This document shows, piece after piece, positions 15,697-25,829 of a stretch of 64,000 bases of DNA. Both the position numbers and the translations under genes were made by a program. The first letter of the stretch is position 1. Every line of letters starts with the position of its first letter. Location: contig JAJDUG010000079.1 in NCBI GenBank assembly GCA_022826755.1, positions 1 to 64,000 on the forward strand, given 5' to 3'. The notes beneath the pieces are model-generated. The model had not been told where the DNA came from. It saw only the letters and a program-made list of their open reading frames with translations, and did no database searches. This stretch comes from Acidobacteriota bacterium. GTDB lineage: Bacteria; Acidobacteriota; Terriglobia; Versatilivoradales; Versatilivoraceae.

Positions 15697-18612
15697 ATGC
15701 TGCATAGATTTGCTGTCCTGACGGTTGTGTTTCTGCTGGTCGGGGTTTCCGGCGTGGCCTACGCGCAGGGAACCGCTACCCTGAGCGGCGAGGTAAGCGA
15801 CACCTACGGCTCGGTCATCCCCGCCGCTGACATCATTGCGACCAACGATGCCACCGGAGCCGAGGCAACCGCCACGACGGATGCGGTGGGCAACTACTAT
15901 CTGACCCTGGAGCCCGGGACCTATACGGTGTTCGTGGAGGCTCCCGGCTTCGAGTCCGCCACCGCCAGCAACGTCGCGTTGGCCGCCGGCGCAACGGTCG
16001 AGCGCAACTTCTCGCTGGAGCTGGGAGCGGTCACCACCTCGATCGTGGTGGTGGGTAGCCGGGCCGAGCCCCGTTCGGTGACAGAGTCGACCGTGCCCGT
16101 GGACGTCATCCGGACCGAGGACTTCACCAGCCAGGGGAGCCGGGATCTGGCAACCCAGTTGCGGACAGTGGTTCCCTCCTTCAACATCAACACTCAGCCG
16201 ATCAGCGATGCGGCCACCGTCGTCCGGCCCGCCAACCTGCGCAACCTGGCCCCGGACCATACGCTGATCCTGGTCAACGGAAAGCGCCGCCATCGCGCGG
16301 CCGTCATCACTTGGCTGGGAAACGGTATTGCCGACGGCTCACAGGGACCAGACATTTCCACCATTCCATCCATAGCCGTTCGGCAGGCCGAAGTGCTGCG
16401 CGACGGCGCGGCGGCCCAATACGGATCGGACGCCATCGCCGGAGTCATGAATTTCCAGTTGAAGAACGCTCCCTCGGGAGGCAGCCTGGAATTCCAGACG
16501 GGAGGCTACCTCAACTCAAACCCGGGCGACCCCGCAACCTGCGGGTCGGGGATCATCGGCGACATCAAGCACTCCTGCAACGGAATCGGCGGACACGGCC
16601 AGAACCTGTCGGTAGCCGGCAACGCAGGCTTGCCGCTGGGGGAAAACGGTTTCCTGAACCTCAGCATGGAATACGGCAACGCCGATCCGACCAACCGGGC
16701 CATTCAGCGAAATGACGCCCAGGGCATTATCGATGCGGGCAATACCAATTTGCGCAACACGGCTCAGGTTTGGGGGGCCCCCAGGATCAACCACGACCTC
16801 AAGCTGTTCGCCAACTTCGGCAAGCTGTTCGAGAACAACTGGCAATTCTACGGTCACACCAACTACGCCTCCCGCAAGGTGACCGGCGGCTTCTACTTCC
16901 GGAATCCCCACACCCGCGGCGGGGTCTTCCGCGGTCCCGTGGTGAATGGTCTCCCCACGCTGCTGGTCGGTGACCGGGTCTGGGCCGAGACCGCTCCCAC
17001 CAGCAAGACGCCTCCTCCCGGACGCGAGCCGGGCGCAGGCGGCTGTCCCATTGTCCCCATCATCAACAACGTGCCCGATCCCGATGCGCTGGCGGCCGTC
17101 GAGGCCGACCCGAACTGCTTCACTCTCTACAGCCGCTTTCCCGGAGGCTTCACGCCGCAGTTCGGCGGGGACCTGATCGACTACTCGCTGGTCACCGGCC
17201 TGCGCGGGTTCGCCGACAACGGCTTCACCTGGGACGCCAGTGCCGGCATCGGCACCAGCGAGATCGACCAGTTCATTTTCGATACGGTCAACGCCTCCGT
17301 CGGCTTCGACACGCCCACCTCCTTCAGGCCGGGCATCTACCGGCAGAACGAGGTCAACTTCAACTTCGACGTTTCCTACCCCGTCCATGAGTATGTGCAC
17401 CTGGCCGCCGGAACGGAGTGGCGGCAGGAGACGTTCACCATCGGCGCCGGGGACCCGAAGTCATGGGAGATCGGTCCCTACGCCGCCCAGGGCTTCAGTT
17501 CCGGTTCCAACGGCTTCAACGGCTACCGGGCCGACACCACGGCGGGCGAGTGGAGTCGAAGCAACGTGGCCGTCTACGGCGACGCCGAGTTCTCCGACCC
17601 CGCCGACAAGTGGACCATCGGCACGGCCATCCGGGTCGAGGACTTCGAGGACTTCGGCACCACCGTCAACGGGAAGCTCTCCGGGCGGGTCGAATTGAAC
17701 GACAGCGCCGCCCTGCGCGGCGCCATCAGCAGCGGGTTTCGGGCCCCGACACCCGGTCAGCAGAACGCCTTCAACGTGACCACGGCCTTTATCGGCGGGC
17801 AGTTGACCAACCAGGGCGTGGTCCCCTCCACCTCGGCCGTGGCCCAGGCAAGGGGCGGCGGCCAGCTCCAGCCGGAGAAGTCACTCAACTTCAGCTCGGG
17901 CCTGGTGGTCGAGGAGGGCCCCTTCACCTTCACCGCGGACTATTTCCGAATCGACATCGACGACCGCGTGGCCCTGGCCCAGGAGATCAGGTTGACGGAG
18001 GATGAAATCGAGACGCTACTGGCGGAAGGGATTCCGGAAGCGCGCAACTTTCCCGTGTTCCGTTTCTTCCTGAACGACTTTTCCACCACCACCCAGGGCA
18101 TCGACCTGATCTCGACCTTCCTGGTGGGAAAAACGAGCTTCAGCGCGGTCTACAACTACACCGACACCGAGGTCAAGAACGTTGAGACGTCGGTGATCGA
18201 CCGTTTCCGCATCACCACGCTGGAACGGGGACTGCCCAACACCCGCTGGAACTTCAGCGTCGGCCACGACGCCGGACCGTGGAGCCTGACGGGCCGTTTG
18301 CACTACTACGGCGCCTTCTGGGACAGCGAGGACGGGCGAAACGCCAATGATGTGGCTCCGACGCAGGTGACGGAGTCCTGGCTCTATCCCTCCTATGCCG
18401 GCAGGGCCCTGCTGGATCTCGAGCTGGGTATCCCGCTGGGAGAAAGGGTCAAGCTGGCCCTTGGGGGCGAGAACGTGCTGAACACCTACCCCGAGGTAAA
18501 CCAGTACGGCGCCATGACGGTCGGCAACCAGTACGGCCAGTTCTCACCCTTCGGGTTCAACGGGGCCTACTACTACGTGCGACTCAACTACAGTTGGGGC
18601 GGGGGCCTTTAG
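15697..18612 (+). CDS. TonB-dependent outer membrane receptor, 971 aa
   Basis: Signal peptide (1-24, ending VAYAQ), a carboxypeptidase-regulatory-like beta domain (about 25-105, TATLSGEVSDTYGSVIPAAD), a plug domain (about 120-255) and a 22-strand-type barrel ending in an aromatic-rich strand. The plug has LILVNGKRRHRAAVITWLGN and RDGAAAQYGSDAIAGVMNFQ, which mark the receptor subfamily common in sphingomonads and acidobacteria whose substrates are mostly unknown. It would import a ligand using TonB-ExbBD energy. AGGAGG lies 5 bases before ATG 15697. No transporter or hydrolase lies beside it to reveal the ligand. Confidence 0.92.
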   Translation: MLHRFAVLTVVFLLVGVSGVAYAQGTATLSGEVSDTYGSVIPAADIIATNDATGAEATATTDAVGNYYLTLEPGTYTVFVEAPGFESATASNVALAAGATVERNFSLELGAVTTSIVVVGSRAEPRSVTESTVPVDVIRTEDFTSQGSRDLATQLRTVVPSFNINTQPISDAATVVRPANLRNLAPDHTLILVNGKRRHRAAVITWLGNGIADGSQGPDISTIPSIAVRQAEVLRDGAAAQYGSDAIAGVMNFQLKNAPSGGSLEFQTGGYLNSNPGDPATCGSGIIGDIKHSCNGIGGHGQNLSVAGNAGLPLGENGFLNLSMEYGNADPTNRAIQRNDAQGIIDAGNTNLRNTAQVWGAPRINHDLKLFANFGKLFENNWQFYGHTNYASRKVTGGFYFRNPHTRGGVFRGPVVNGLPTLLVGDRVWAETAPTSKTPPPGREPGAGGCPIVPIINNVPDPDALAAVEADPNCFTLYSRFPGGFTPQFGGDLIDYSLVTGLRGFADNGFTWDASAGIGTSEIDQFIFDTVNASVGFDTPTSFRPGIYRQNEVNFNFDVSYPVHEYVHLAAGTEWRQETFTIGAGDPKSWEIGPYAAQGFSSGSNGFNGYRADTTAGEWSRSNVAVYGDAEFSDPADKWTIGTAIRVEDFEDFGTTVNGKLSGRVELNDSAALRGAISSGFRAPTPGQQNAFNVTTAFIGGQLTNQGVVPSTSAVAQARGGGQLQPEKSLNFSSGLVVEEGPFTFTADYFRIDIDDRVALAQEIRLTEDEIETLLAEGIPEARNFPVFRFFLNDFSTTTQGIDLISTFLVGKTSFSAVYNYTDTEVKNVETSVIDRFRITTLERGLPNTRWNFSVGHDAGPWSLTGRLHYYGAFWDSEDGRNANDVAPTQVTESWLYPSYAGRALLDLELGIPLGERVKLALGGENVLNTYPEVNQYGAMTVGNQYGQFSPFGFNGAYYYVRLNYSWGGGL

Positions 18613-19042
18613 TTCGGACGAAGGCACGGGAAGGATGAACGGCTGCGCTGCTCTGTCGCCCATGTCGCAGCTTCGATTTTCGTCCCAAGTCGATGAACAG
18701 GATGGACAGGAGGAACTTGCAAGCGCTCCTGTCTGTCTTGTCCATCGATGCGATCAGCCTGACTACGCTCGTCGGCCCAAGCGTTCCTCTCCAGCCGATC
18801 GAGTCCTGCCACGATTTGTTTCCTTGAATCCCCCGGTCGTTCTTCGTACCCCGTTGCGGATGTCTCTTGCCGCTGGCATGTCGGTCCGAGGCGCAGCCTC
18901 GCCAACTTGAAACAAATGAATAGGGTCCCTGGTGTGTTAAAGTACGCCCATGACGTCCCACTCAGTGCCAACGTCTTCACCGGTCGCTTTCAGCCGGGCT
19001 CGGCATCGAGTTCCGGATTTCTCCGGCACCGGTCCGCCTCCA
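18613..19042. other. Intergenic stretch with CCTGTCCATC-type repeats
   Basis: Around 18690-18750 it contains GATGAACAGGATGGACAGGA and, inverted, CTTGTCCATCGATG. These relate to the GATGCACAGGATGCACAGG and CCTGTGCATC pair at 29409-29545. No gene is convincing; upstream extensions of the following ORF into this stretch lack a start signal. Confidence 0.45.
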
Positions 19043-19888
19043 ATGAAATCCCTGATCAAGCTGGGATTGGCAGTCTTGCTGGCCCTGGCGGGGCTGACGC
19101 ACCCGCACCTCATTCGGAATGCCGTCGCTCACAGCCCCTCTGCGGCGGAAGAGAGGGTGTTTGGGGAAAGTTGGTCCATGATTCTGGGACGGGTGCGCAG
19201 CAATGCTCTGGCCTACAGCAATCAATTGCCCGATTTCATCTGCAATCAGACAACGCAGCATTTTATCCGCACCCTGGCCCCGACCGTGGTGTGGAGAATG
19301 ACCGGCAGTTTCGTGGCGGCTCTCTCCTACTACGACAAGAAGGAGCACTACCAAATAGTGTCGGTCAACCAGAAACCGGCGCCGGGAGCGACCATGGAAA
19401 ACATGTCCGGATCGCTTTCCATGGGAGAGTTCGGCTCCGCACTGCGAGGCTTGTTCGAACACAGAACCCAGGCCGAGTTCCGGCCCGCGGGGTTCAGGAA
19501 AATCAACAACATCGAGACCCTCTGCATCGCCTTCAAGGTCTCGCAGGGACGGTCCAGACGGTTTATCACCTATGACGATAAAACCATCATAACCGCCTAC
19601 CGGGGACATTGTTGGGTCGACCCCGACAACTATCGAATTGTCCGCCTGGAGAAAAAGGCCGTGGGCATTCCCGGAAGTTTTCCGGTGATCCGGTTCGATA
19701 CCATCGTCGACTATGCGCCCGTCAATATCTCGGGTTCTTCCTACTGGCTGCCAAGGGAAGCCGAGATCTGGATCAGCCGCCGCCTCCCTGGAGTCTCCCT
19801 CAAGAACACCCAAATACGAACCAAGAGCAAAATTCGATTCGACGACTACCGCAGATTCGGAACTGGTGTCAAGCTGGTAACCGAATAG
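19043..19888 (+). CDS. Secreted protein of acidobacterial type, unknown function, 281 aa
   Basis: ATG 19043 was chosen over an earlier in-frame start because it begins a clear signal peptide (MKSLIKLGLAVLLALAGL). The mature part contains YSNQLPDFICNQTTQHFIR, a pattern seen often in uncharacterised secreted proteins of acidobacteria. Its second half (ITAYRGHCWVDPDNYRIVRL ... SSYWLPREAEIW) reads like the beta-strand succession of LolA/outer-membrane lipoprotein-sorting folds. It ends 21 bases before the converging RND gene. Function unknown; a periplasmic or outer-surface location is likely. Confidence 0.75.
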   Translation: MKSLIKLGLAVLLALAGLTHPHLIRNAVAHSPSAAEERVFGESWSMILGRVRSNALAYSNQLPDFICNQTTQHFIRTLAPTVVWRMTGSFVAALSYYDKKEHYQIVSVNQKPAPGATMENMSGSLSMGEFGSALRGLFEHRTQAEFRPAGFRKINNIETLCIAFKVSQGRSRRFITYDDKTIITAYRGHCWVDPDNYRIVRLEKKAVGIPGSFPVIRFDTIVDYAPVNISGSSYWLPREAEIWISRRLPGVSLKNTQIRTKSKIRFDDYRRFGTGVKLVTE

Positions 19889-19908
19889 CCTGTGGGCAGG
19901 AGCGGGTT

Positions 19909-22900
19909 TTACTCCGGAGCAACCGGCAGAACTCCCCCGGGCTCCACATCCCCCGTCCTGTGCATCTCCGGCGGGGACTTGATCCCGAAAACCCAGCGAA
20001 AGATCCGCTTGAAATCCTCCAGGATCAGGTAAAGGGAAGGAACCAGCCCAAGAGTTATGAAGGTGGCGAAGAGGACACCGAAGGCCAGCGATATCGCCAT
20101 CGGGATCAGAAACTGGGCCTGCACGCTCTTCTCCAGGATGAGCGGCGTGATGCCGGCCGCCGTCGTCAGAGAGGTCAACAGAATGGGACGGAAGCGCAGA
20201 ATACCGGCCTGATGAACCGCCTTGACCAGAGGCATGCCCTGCTTGCGATGTTCGTTGATGAAGCTGACCAGGACCAGGCTGTCATTGACCACGATTCCGG
20301 TCAGGGCCACCACCCCGAGAATGGTGAGAATACTGGTGGAATAGCCCAGAATGATGTGCCCCCAGATGGCGCCGACGATCCCGAAGGGTACGGCCGACAG
20401 CACGATCAATGGCTGCAGGTAGGATCTGAAGGGAATGGCCATCATGGCGAAGATTCCCAGCACAACCAGGGAAAAGCCCTGGGCCAGTCCTTCCAGGGTC
20501 TCCTGTTGATCGCGCTGTTGCCCCTCGAAGCTGTAGGCGAATCCCGGAGTTCTCCTCTGCAGACCCGGGAAAAAGCCGGTGTCCATGTCGCCCAGGACTT
20601 CATTGGCGGTCGTTACCGCCGGGTCTACATCCGCCGTGACGGTAATGGTTCGCTGTCGATCCACCCGGGAAATGGTCGCGAAGCCTCGCCCCATCTGGGC
20701 CGTGGCTACCGTTGAGAAGGGGACTTCACTGCCGTTGGGGGTACGAATTCTCATTCTCTCCAGCGTTCCCACCGATCGTCTCTCTTCGGCCGGATAGCGC
20801 ACCATCACTCTTACATCGTCCCTACCCCGTTGAATGCGCTGGGCTTCCTCTCCGAAAAACCCCTGACGGACCTGGCGGCCAAGGTCCTGCAGCGACAGAC
20901 CGAGTGACTCGGCTTTGGGCGTGATGTCCAATTTCAGCTCGGGTTTGCCTCCCCGAAAGGAATCGTTGATGTCGATCACTCCCGGGTACTGGCTCAACTT
21001 TTCCTTGGTGGCATTCGCCAACTGACGGAGTTTGTCGATATCCTGGCTGCTGAGCTGGATATCGATGGCCTTGCCGCTTTGAATCAGGTTCGTATTGAAT
21101 GCGAGCTCCACCGCTCCAGGAACGGGTCCGGCCAGTTCCCTCCACCGGGCGCCGATCTCACGACTGGTGATATTCCTCGATTCCGAAGGAACCAGTTCGA
21201 TCATGACTTCCGCCCTGTAAGGGGTGGAATACCTGTTGGCGTCGCCCGATCGATTGCCGCGCTCGGACTGAGCCCGGTTGGGTTGTTCTCCCACAACGGT
21301 CAGGATATGACGGAACAGGGACCCGCCCGTTTCCTGCTGGATCTCCCCGTCCAGTTGAAAGGCGGCCCTCTCGATCCTCCGAATGGCCTGGGTGGTCACC
21401 GCGACCGGGGTCTCCTGCGGCATCGTCAGATCGACAACTACATAGTCGGATTCGATTTCGGGGAAATAGGTGAAGTCTATCAGACCCCCGGCCACAAGAC
21501 CGGCGGTCAGCAGCAGGGTCGCCAGGGCCACGGCCAATGTCAGGTAGCGCCACTCGAGCACCAACAGGAACAACGGCCGATAAACCCTGTTGATGAATCT
21601 GTCCAGACCATTCCCGAAAAACCCGAAGAAACCGTCCCAGATCCGGGTCAGGAGAGACTTCGCCCTCCCTTCCCGTGGAGGACGATAGTGGGAAACATGA
21701 TAGGGCAGGACCAGCTTGGATTCGATGAGAGAAAACATCAAGGTCGGAATGACGATCAAGGGAATCACCCGCCAGATGGGCCCGGCCGACCCCTGCACAA
21801 ACAGCATCGGAGTAAAGGCCATGGCCGTGGTCAGCACGCCAAAGACCACGGGCACGGTGACTCGCTGTGTTCCCTCGATGGCCGCCGACAACCCCTTCCC
21901 GGTCGCCTCCTGCCTGGAAAATACACTCTCTCCAACCACGATGGCGTCGTCCACCACGATCCCCAGGACCATGATGAAGGAGAACAGGGAAACCATGTTG
22001 ATGGAGACACCGAACACGGGCATCAGGGCCATGGTTCCCAGGAAGGAAATGGGAATGCCGATCGTCACCCACAGAGCCAGCCGAAGACGCAGGAACAGGG
22101 TCAGAACCACAAAGACCAGCAGCAGCCCGGTCAGGCCGTTCTTGATGAGCAGGTTCATGCGGCTTTCCAGGATCGAGGACTGATCCCCCCAGGTGGTGAG
22201 AGCGATGCCGTCCGGCATCCGCCCCTGTGCCTCGGCCACATACTCCTTGACTGCCCGGGCCACCTCCAGGGCGCTTTCATCGCCGACCCTGAAGGCCTGA
22301 ACCATCACGCTCGGCTGGCCGTCGAGCCAGGAAAACTTGTCCGCGTCTTCGAACCCGTCGACCACCCGGGCCACATCGTCCAGTTGCAGGCGACTCCCGT
22401 CCTGCCGGGTGAGCAGGGTCAACTTGGCGAACTCCTCGCCCCGGTAGGCCTGTCCCTTGGTCCGCAGAAGGATTTCCCCGCTCTCGGCCTTGACCGACCC
22501 GCCAGGCAGGTCGAGCGATCTTCGCCGGACCGCTCCCGCCACCTGATCGAAGGTCAGCCCGTGGCGTCGCAGATCTTCCTCGGAAATCTCGATCGAGACC
22601 TCGTAGAGTCGCGCATTCCTCAATTCAACCTGGCTGAGCTCCGGAAGCAGCAGCAACTCATCCCGAACCTGCTCACCGAGCCGTTTCAAGGTCAGTTCGT
22701 CGGCATCCCCCGAGATGGAAACGAAGATCACCTGGTTTCGGATCCTGGCCTCCTCGATCACGGGTTTCTCGGTTTCCTCCGGAAACGTGTCAATGGCGTC
22801 CACCCTCGCCTTGACCTCGTCCAGGAGCATCCTTGAGTCGTAGCCCGACTCGATCTCGATTCGTACCGATCCCATGCCCTCGTTGGCCGTCGACAGAACC

Positions 22901-23139
22901 CTGTCGATGCCCTCCAATCCCTGAAGCGCTTCCTCCACGCGGATGCAGACGGCTTCCTCGACTTCTTCCGGGGCGGCGCCACGATAACTCACCGACACCG
23001 AGATGACACCGACCGCAAATTCGGGGAAGACCTCCTTCTTGAGATCGGGAAGCGTAATGGCGCCCGCCATGACGACCGTGATCATCAGCAGGTTGGCAAC
23101 CACTCCGTTTTGGGCAAACCAGGCAATCAGCCCCTTCAT
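19909..23139 (-). CDS. RND-family efflux pump, inner membrane subunit (AcrB/MdtB type), 1076 aa
   Basis: Proton-driven exporter forming the inner membrane part of a tripartite pump. The twelve-helix two-fold architecture is visible: TM1 near residues 10-30, large periplasmic loops, TM4 with GIVVDDAIVVGE (the Asp pair of the proton relay) and a matching second half (GVVALTGIVVNDSLVLVSFI). The full length is about that of family members. ATG 23139 was chosen because GGAGGAGC lies just upstream. It follows the adaptor gene by 36 bases and belongs to the operon TetR - outer membrane factor - adaptor - RND. The substrate cannot be read; the HAE-type sequence suggests organic compounds rather than metals. 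Confidence 0.94.
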   Translation of the reverse strand: MKGLIAWFAQNGVVANLLMITVVMAGAITLPDLKKEVFPEFAVGVISVSVSYRGAAPEEVEEAVCIRVEEALQGLEGIDRVLSTANEGMGSVRIEIESGYDSRMLLDEVKARVDAIDTFPEETEKPVIEEARIRNQVIFVSISGDADELTLKRLGEQVRDELLLLPELSQVELRNARLYEVSIEISEEDLRRHGLTFDQVAGAVRRRSLDLPGGSVKAESGEILLRTKGQAYRGEEFAKLTLLTRQDGSRLQLDDVARVVDGFEDADKFSWLDGQPSVMVQAFRVGDESALEVARAVKEYVAEAQGRMPDGIALTTWGDQSSILESRMNLLIKNGLTGLLLVFVVLTLFLRLRLALWVTIGIPISFLGTMALMPVFGVSINMVSLFSFIMVLGIVVDDAIVVGESVFSRQEATGKGLSAAIEGTQRVTVPVVFGVLTTAMAFTPMLFVQGSAGPIWRVIPLIVIPTLMFSLIESKLVLPYHVSHYRPPREGRAKSLLTRIWDGFFGFFGNGLDRFINRVYRPLFLLVLEWRYLTLAVALATLLLTAGLVAGGLIDFTYFPEIESDYVVVDLTMPQETPVAVTTQAIRRIERAAFQLDGEIQQETGGSLFRHILTVVGEQPNRAQSERGNRSGDANRYSTPYRAEVMIELVPSESRNITSREIGARWRELAGPVPGAVELAFNTNLIQSGKAIDIQLSSQDIDKLRQLANATKEKLSQYPGVIDINDSFRGGKPELKLDITPKAESLGLSLQDLGRQVRQGFFGEEAQRIQRGRDDVRVMVRYPAEERRSVGTLERMRIRTPNGSEVPFSTVATAQMGRGFATISRVDRQRTITVTADVDPAVTTANEVLGDMDTGFFPGLQRRTPGFAYSFEGQQRDQQETLEGLAQGFSLVVLGIFAMMAIPFRSYLQPLIVLSAVPFGIVGAIWGHIILGYSTSILTILGVVALTGIVVNDSLVLVSFINEHRKQGMPLVKAVHQAGILRFRPILLTSLTTAAGITPLILEKSVQAQFLIPMAISLAFGVLFATFITLGLVPSLYLILEDFKRIFRWVFGIKSPPEMHRTGDVEPGGVLPVAPE

Positions 23140-23175
23140 TGCTCCTCCAGCCACACCCGGCGTTTGCGGTCGTGA

Positions 23176-24360
23176 TCAGGCGGGATCCCGACCCGCGACC
23201 GAATCGTCCACAACTTCAACCCTCATGCCGTTGACCGGCGTCTGCACCACCGACACGCACACCCGCTCTCCCTCGCTGAGACCGGAGGCGATCAACACCT
23301 GGTCGCGCTCGGCTCGCAGAACTTCAACCGCACGGTAGTAGAGACGATCCGCCTCATCCACCACCAGCACCTGGTCGCCCCTCAGGACGGACCGCGGCAA
23401 CACCACCACGTCACTCACCCGCTTCCCCCGAATTTCAGCCTCGACAAACATTCCTACGGCCAGCGGAGGACGACTCCGGTCACTGCCTCTGCCATAGGGA
23501 TCCTCGACCTCGGCGACGGCGTGCACCATTCGGGTGCGGGGATCGATCTCCCCCTCGGTCCGAGAAATCCTGCCCGACCACTGATGCCTCTGCCCTGCAA
23601 ACTCGGCACTCAAAACAACCGTAGGGCCTCCCGCGGGCCGGTTTTGCCCCCGATAGGCAAGAGGCAGGTGAAGAAATGCCAGTTCGTCATCGGGAATCGG
23701 CAAGCGGACCTCGGCAAAATCGACCCCGTAGAGTCGCGCCAGAGCGGCGCCCGGGGCGATGAATTGACCGATATCGACCGTCTCCGACCAGACCCGCCCG
23801 TCGTAAGGAGCCTTGACACGGGTGCGCTCCAGATCATACTCGGCGTGTTCGAGGGCCGCTTCAGCCGCTGCCAGCGAGGCTTTCGCCTCCTCGATCTGGG
23901 GTACTCGCAACACCAGCGAGGTGGGAGGGCCGCTGCCCAGATTTTCCCATTCCTGTCTGGCCAAGGCGGCTTCCTGCTCCTCTGTCGCCAGCTTGAGCCT
24001 GGCCTGGGCCACCGCCGCGCGGGCCCGCACCACCGCCAGTTCATAGACCCTCGAATCGATTCGGAGAAGCACTTCCCCGTCGTCGAAGAAGCCGCCGGCA
24101 ACCAGTGCCGGTGACACCCAGACCACTCGCCCCGATACTTCCGAGGTCAACTGAGAGGTGGTTCTCGGCGCCACCGTTCCCTCGGCGTGCACGGTCAACC
24201 GGCGGCTCTCCGGTTTCACCTCCATGACGTGAACCAGCGGCAGCGAGATTTCCGGCGGACGCTGCTCCGGCTCGGGCTTGGCTCGTATGATCAGCAGGGC
24301 GACGTAGGCGCCCAGGGCCAATACCAAGAGGGGAAGTCCGATCTTGAGTGCTAATTTCAT
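23176..24360 (-). CDS. RND efflux adaptor (HlyD/AcrA-type membrane fusion protein), 394 aa
   Basis: An N-terminal membrane anchor (about 5-27) is followed by the barrel/lipoyl half EVSGRVVWVSPALVAGGFFD, an alpha-helical hairpin rich in Ala/Glu/Gln (about 105-165), the second lipoyl half APYDGRVWSETVDIGQFIAP, and the membrane-proximal domain ending VCVSVVQTPVNGMRVEVVDD. It links the RND pump to the outer membrane channel in the periplasm. ATG 24360 is preferred; GTG 24366 is possible. Confidence 0.9.
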   Translation of the reverse strand: MKLALKIGLPLLVLALGAYVALLIIRAKPEPEQRPPEISLPLVHVMEVKPESRRLTVHAEGTVAPRTTSQLTSEVSGRVVWVSPALVAGGFFDDGEVLLRIDSRVYELAVVRARAAVAQARLKLATEEQEAALARQEWENLGSGPPTSLVLRVPQIEEAKASLAAAEAALEHAEYDLERTRVKAPYDGRVWSETVDIGQFIAPGAALARLYGVDFAEVRLPIPDDELAFLHLPLAYRGQNRPAGGPTVVLSAEFAGQRHQWSGRISRTEGEIDPRTRMVHAVAEVEDPYGRGSDRSRPPLAVGMFVEAEIRGKRVSDVVVLPRSVLRGDQVLVVDEADRLYYRAVEVLRAERDQVLIASGLSEGERVCVSVVQTPVNGMRVEVVDDSVAGRDPA

Positions 24361-24413
24361 ACCCACTTTCCCATGAGACTATAGCTGACTCCAACCCTGC
24401 GAAGAAAATACCC

Positions 24414-25829
24414 TCAGAAGCTCCCTCCCAGGGCCAGGTGCAGGTTGACCCGGTTGTCGAGCTGGAGGCGCCTGAGGGTCAGCAACTGGCTTTCCGAATC
24501 GATGGCCGTCCTCTGGGCGGCCAGCAAGGTGATGATTCCCGCCAGACCCGAGCGGTATCGCTGCTCGGCCAGGTCCCGAGCGGCAACCGATTGTTCCGCT
24601 GCTTCCTCTACCGCCTCCCGCCTGCGTCGGAGCACCTCTTCCGCCGCCAAGGCCGCTTCCACGTCGTTGTAGGCAGCCAGAACGGCGCTCTCGTATCGGG
24701 CTGCCGCCTCTTCCGCCCGCGCCTGGTTGAGGGTAACTCCGGCCTTCAGCCTGCCCCGGTTGAAGACCGGCTGTACCACGTTTCCGATCAGTGACCACAC
24801 CAACAATTCAGCCGACAGCAGGTTTCGCAACTGGTCGCTGGAAGTGCCGAAGGTGGTGGTGAGGCTGAAACGGGGCCGGAGTTGAGCCCTGGCCTCGGCG
24901 ATTCTGGCGTCGGCCGCCAGCAAATCGCGTTCGGCGGCCATCAGGTCCGCCCGACGGTGGACCAGTTCGGAAGGCAGGCCGGTCGGAACCTGTTCGGGTC
25001 CCTCGGGAAGGTCCTTCCCCAGCTCATGGCTGCCGTCCGGATAGTCGCCCATGAGGATCTGGAGCTGGCGGACGCTACGGTCCGCGAGCTCCAGACGCGA
25101 CTGCAGCGCTGCTTCGGCGATTCGCAACTCGGCCAGGGCCAGGCGCAGGTCCAGGGCAGGCCGGACACCGCCTTCAAAGCGGGCCCGAATTCGCCCGGCC
25201 GATATCCGATAGCTCTCCACCGAAGATCGAGCCAACTCGACCTGCCGGTGCGCCTCAATCGCCCCAAACCAGGCTCTGGCTGCCTGCGCCGCAAGCGACA
25301 GGCGGGCCGCCGCCAATTCCGCCCGGCGAGCCTGGGTGCCTGCCATTGCCGCCAGCTTTCCGGCTTTCACCTTCCCCCACAAGTCCGCCTCCCAGCCCAG
25401 ATTGAGCGCCAGGCCCGTGCTCGTGAAAGTCCGGCTCAACACGCTCCCTTCGGCACCGGGCAAACGAAGTCCCAAGAAGTTCTGCTTCCTTCCTCCCAGG
25501 TCGAAGCTTGCGTCCAGTTGGGGTAATTGGGCGGCCGCGGCGATGCGTGCCTGGGCCTGAGCCGCCTCGATGCGAGCCGCCGCCGCTCGCAGGTCCTGGT
25601 TTCTTTCCAGGACTCGCGAAACCACCTGGTCCAAGCTCCCATCGCCAAAAGAGGTCCACCAATCGCCCTGGCCGGCAGCCGGAACCGTTTCCCCACCGGT
25701 CCAGGCATCGGGGACATTAACTATCGAGTCTCGTTGAGGCCTCTGCAGCGATCGATTGCAGCCGGCAGTCACGGCCGACAATGCGACCATGAGCAAGACA
25801 CCGCAAACCCAACGCCCGCCCTGGCTCAT
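24414..25829 (-). CDS. NodT/OprM-type outer membrane efflux lipoprotein, 471 aa
   Basis: A lipoprotein signal with lipobox VTAGC (Cys at about 24) is followed by two tandem OEP domains. Each consists of long amphipathic helices rich in Ala/Glu/Arg (RIEAAQAQARIAAAAQLPQL and the second-half equivalent RDLLAADARIAEARAQLRPR). It forms the trimeric exit duct for the adaptor/RND proteins encoded downstream. Its ATG overlaps the TetR stop by 4 bases (ATGA), so expression is coupled to the regulator. Confidence 0.92.
   Translation of the reverse strand: MSQGGRWVCGVLLMVALSAVTAGCNRSLQRPQRDSIVNVPDAWTGGETVPAAGQGDWWTSFGDGSLDQVVSRVLERNQDLRAAAARIEAAQAQARIAAAAQLPQLDASFDLGGRKQNFLGLRLPGAEGSVLSRTFTSTGLALNLGWEADLWGKVKAGKLAAMAGTQARRAELAAARLSLAAQAARAWFGAIEAHRQVELARSSVESYRISAGRIRARFEGGVRPALDLRLALAELRIAEAALQSRLELADRSVRQLQILMGDYPDGSHELGKDLPEGPEQVPTGLPSELVHRRADLMAAERDLLAADARIAEARAQLRPRFSLTTTFGTSSDQLRNLLSAELLVWSLIGNVVQPVFNRGRLKAGVTLNQARAEEAAARYESAVLAAYNDVEAALAAEEVLRRRREAVEEAAEQSVAARDLAEQRYRSGLAGIITLLAAQRTAIDSESQLLTLRRLQLDNRVNLHLALGGSF

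Noticed and set aside
21079-22836. 585-codon plus-strand frame opposite the RND pump
   Set aside because: Antisense shadow caused by GC-rich codon use of a clear RND gene; rich in Gly/His/Gln/Pro with no domain.
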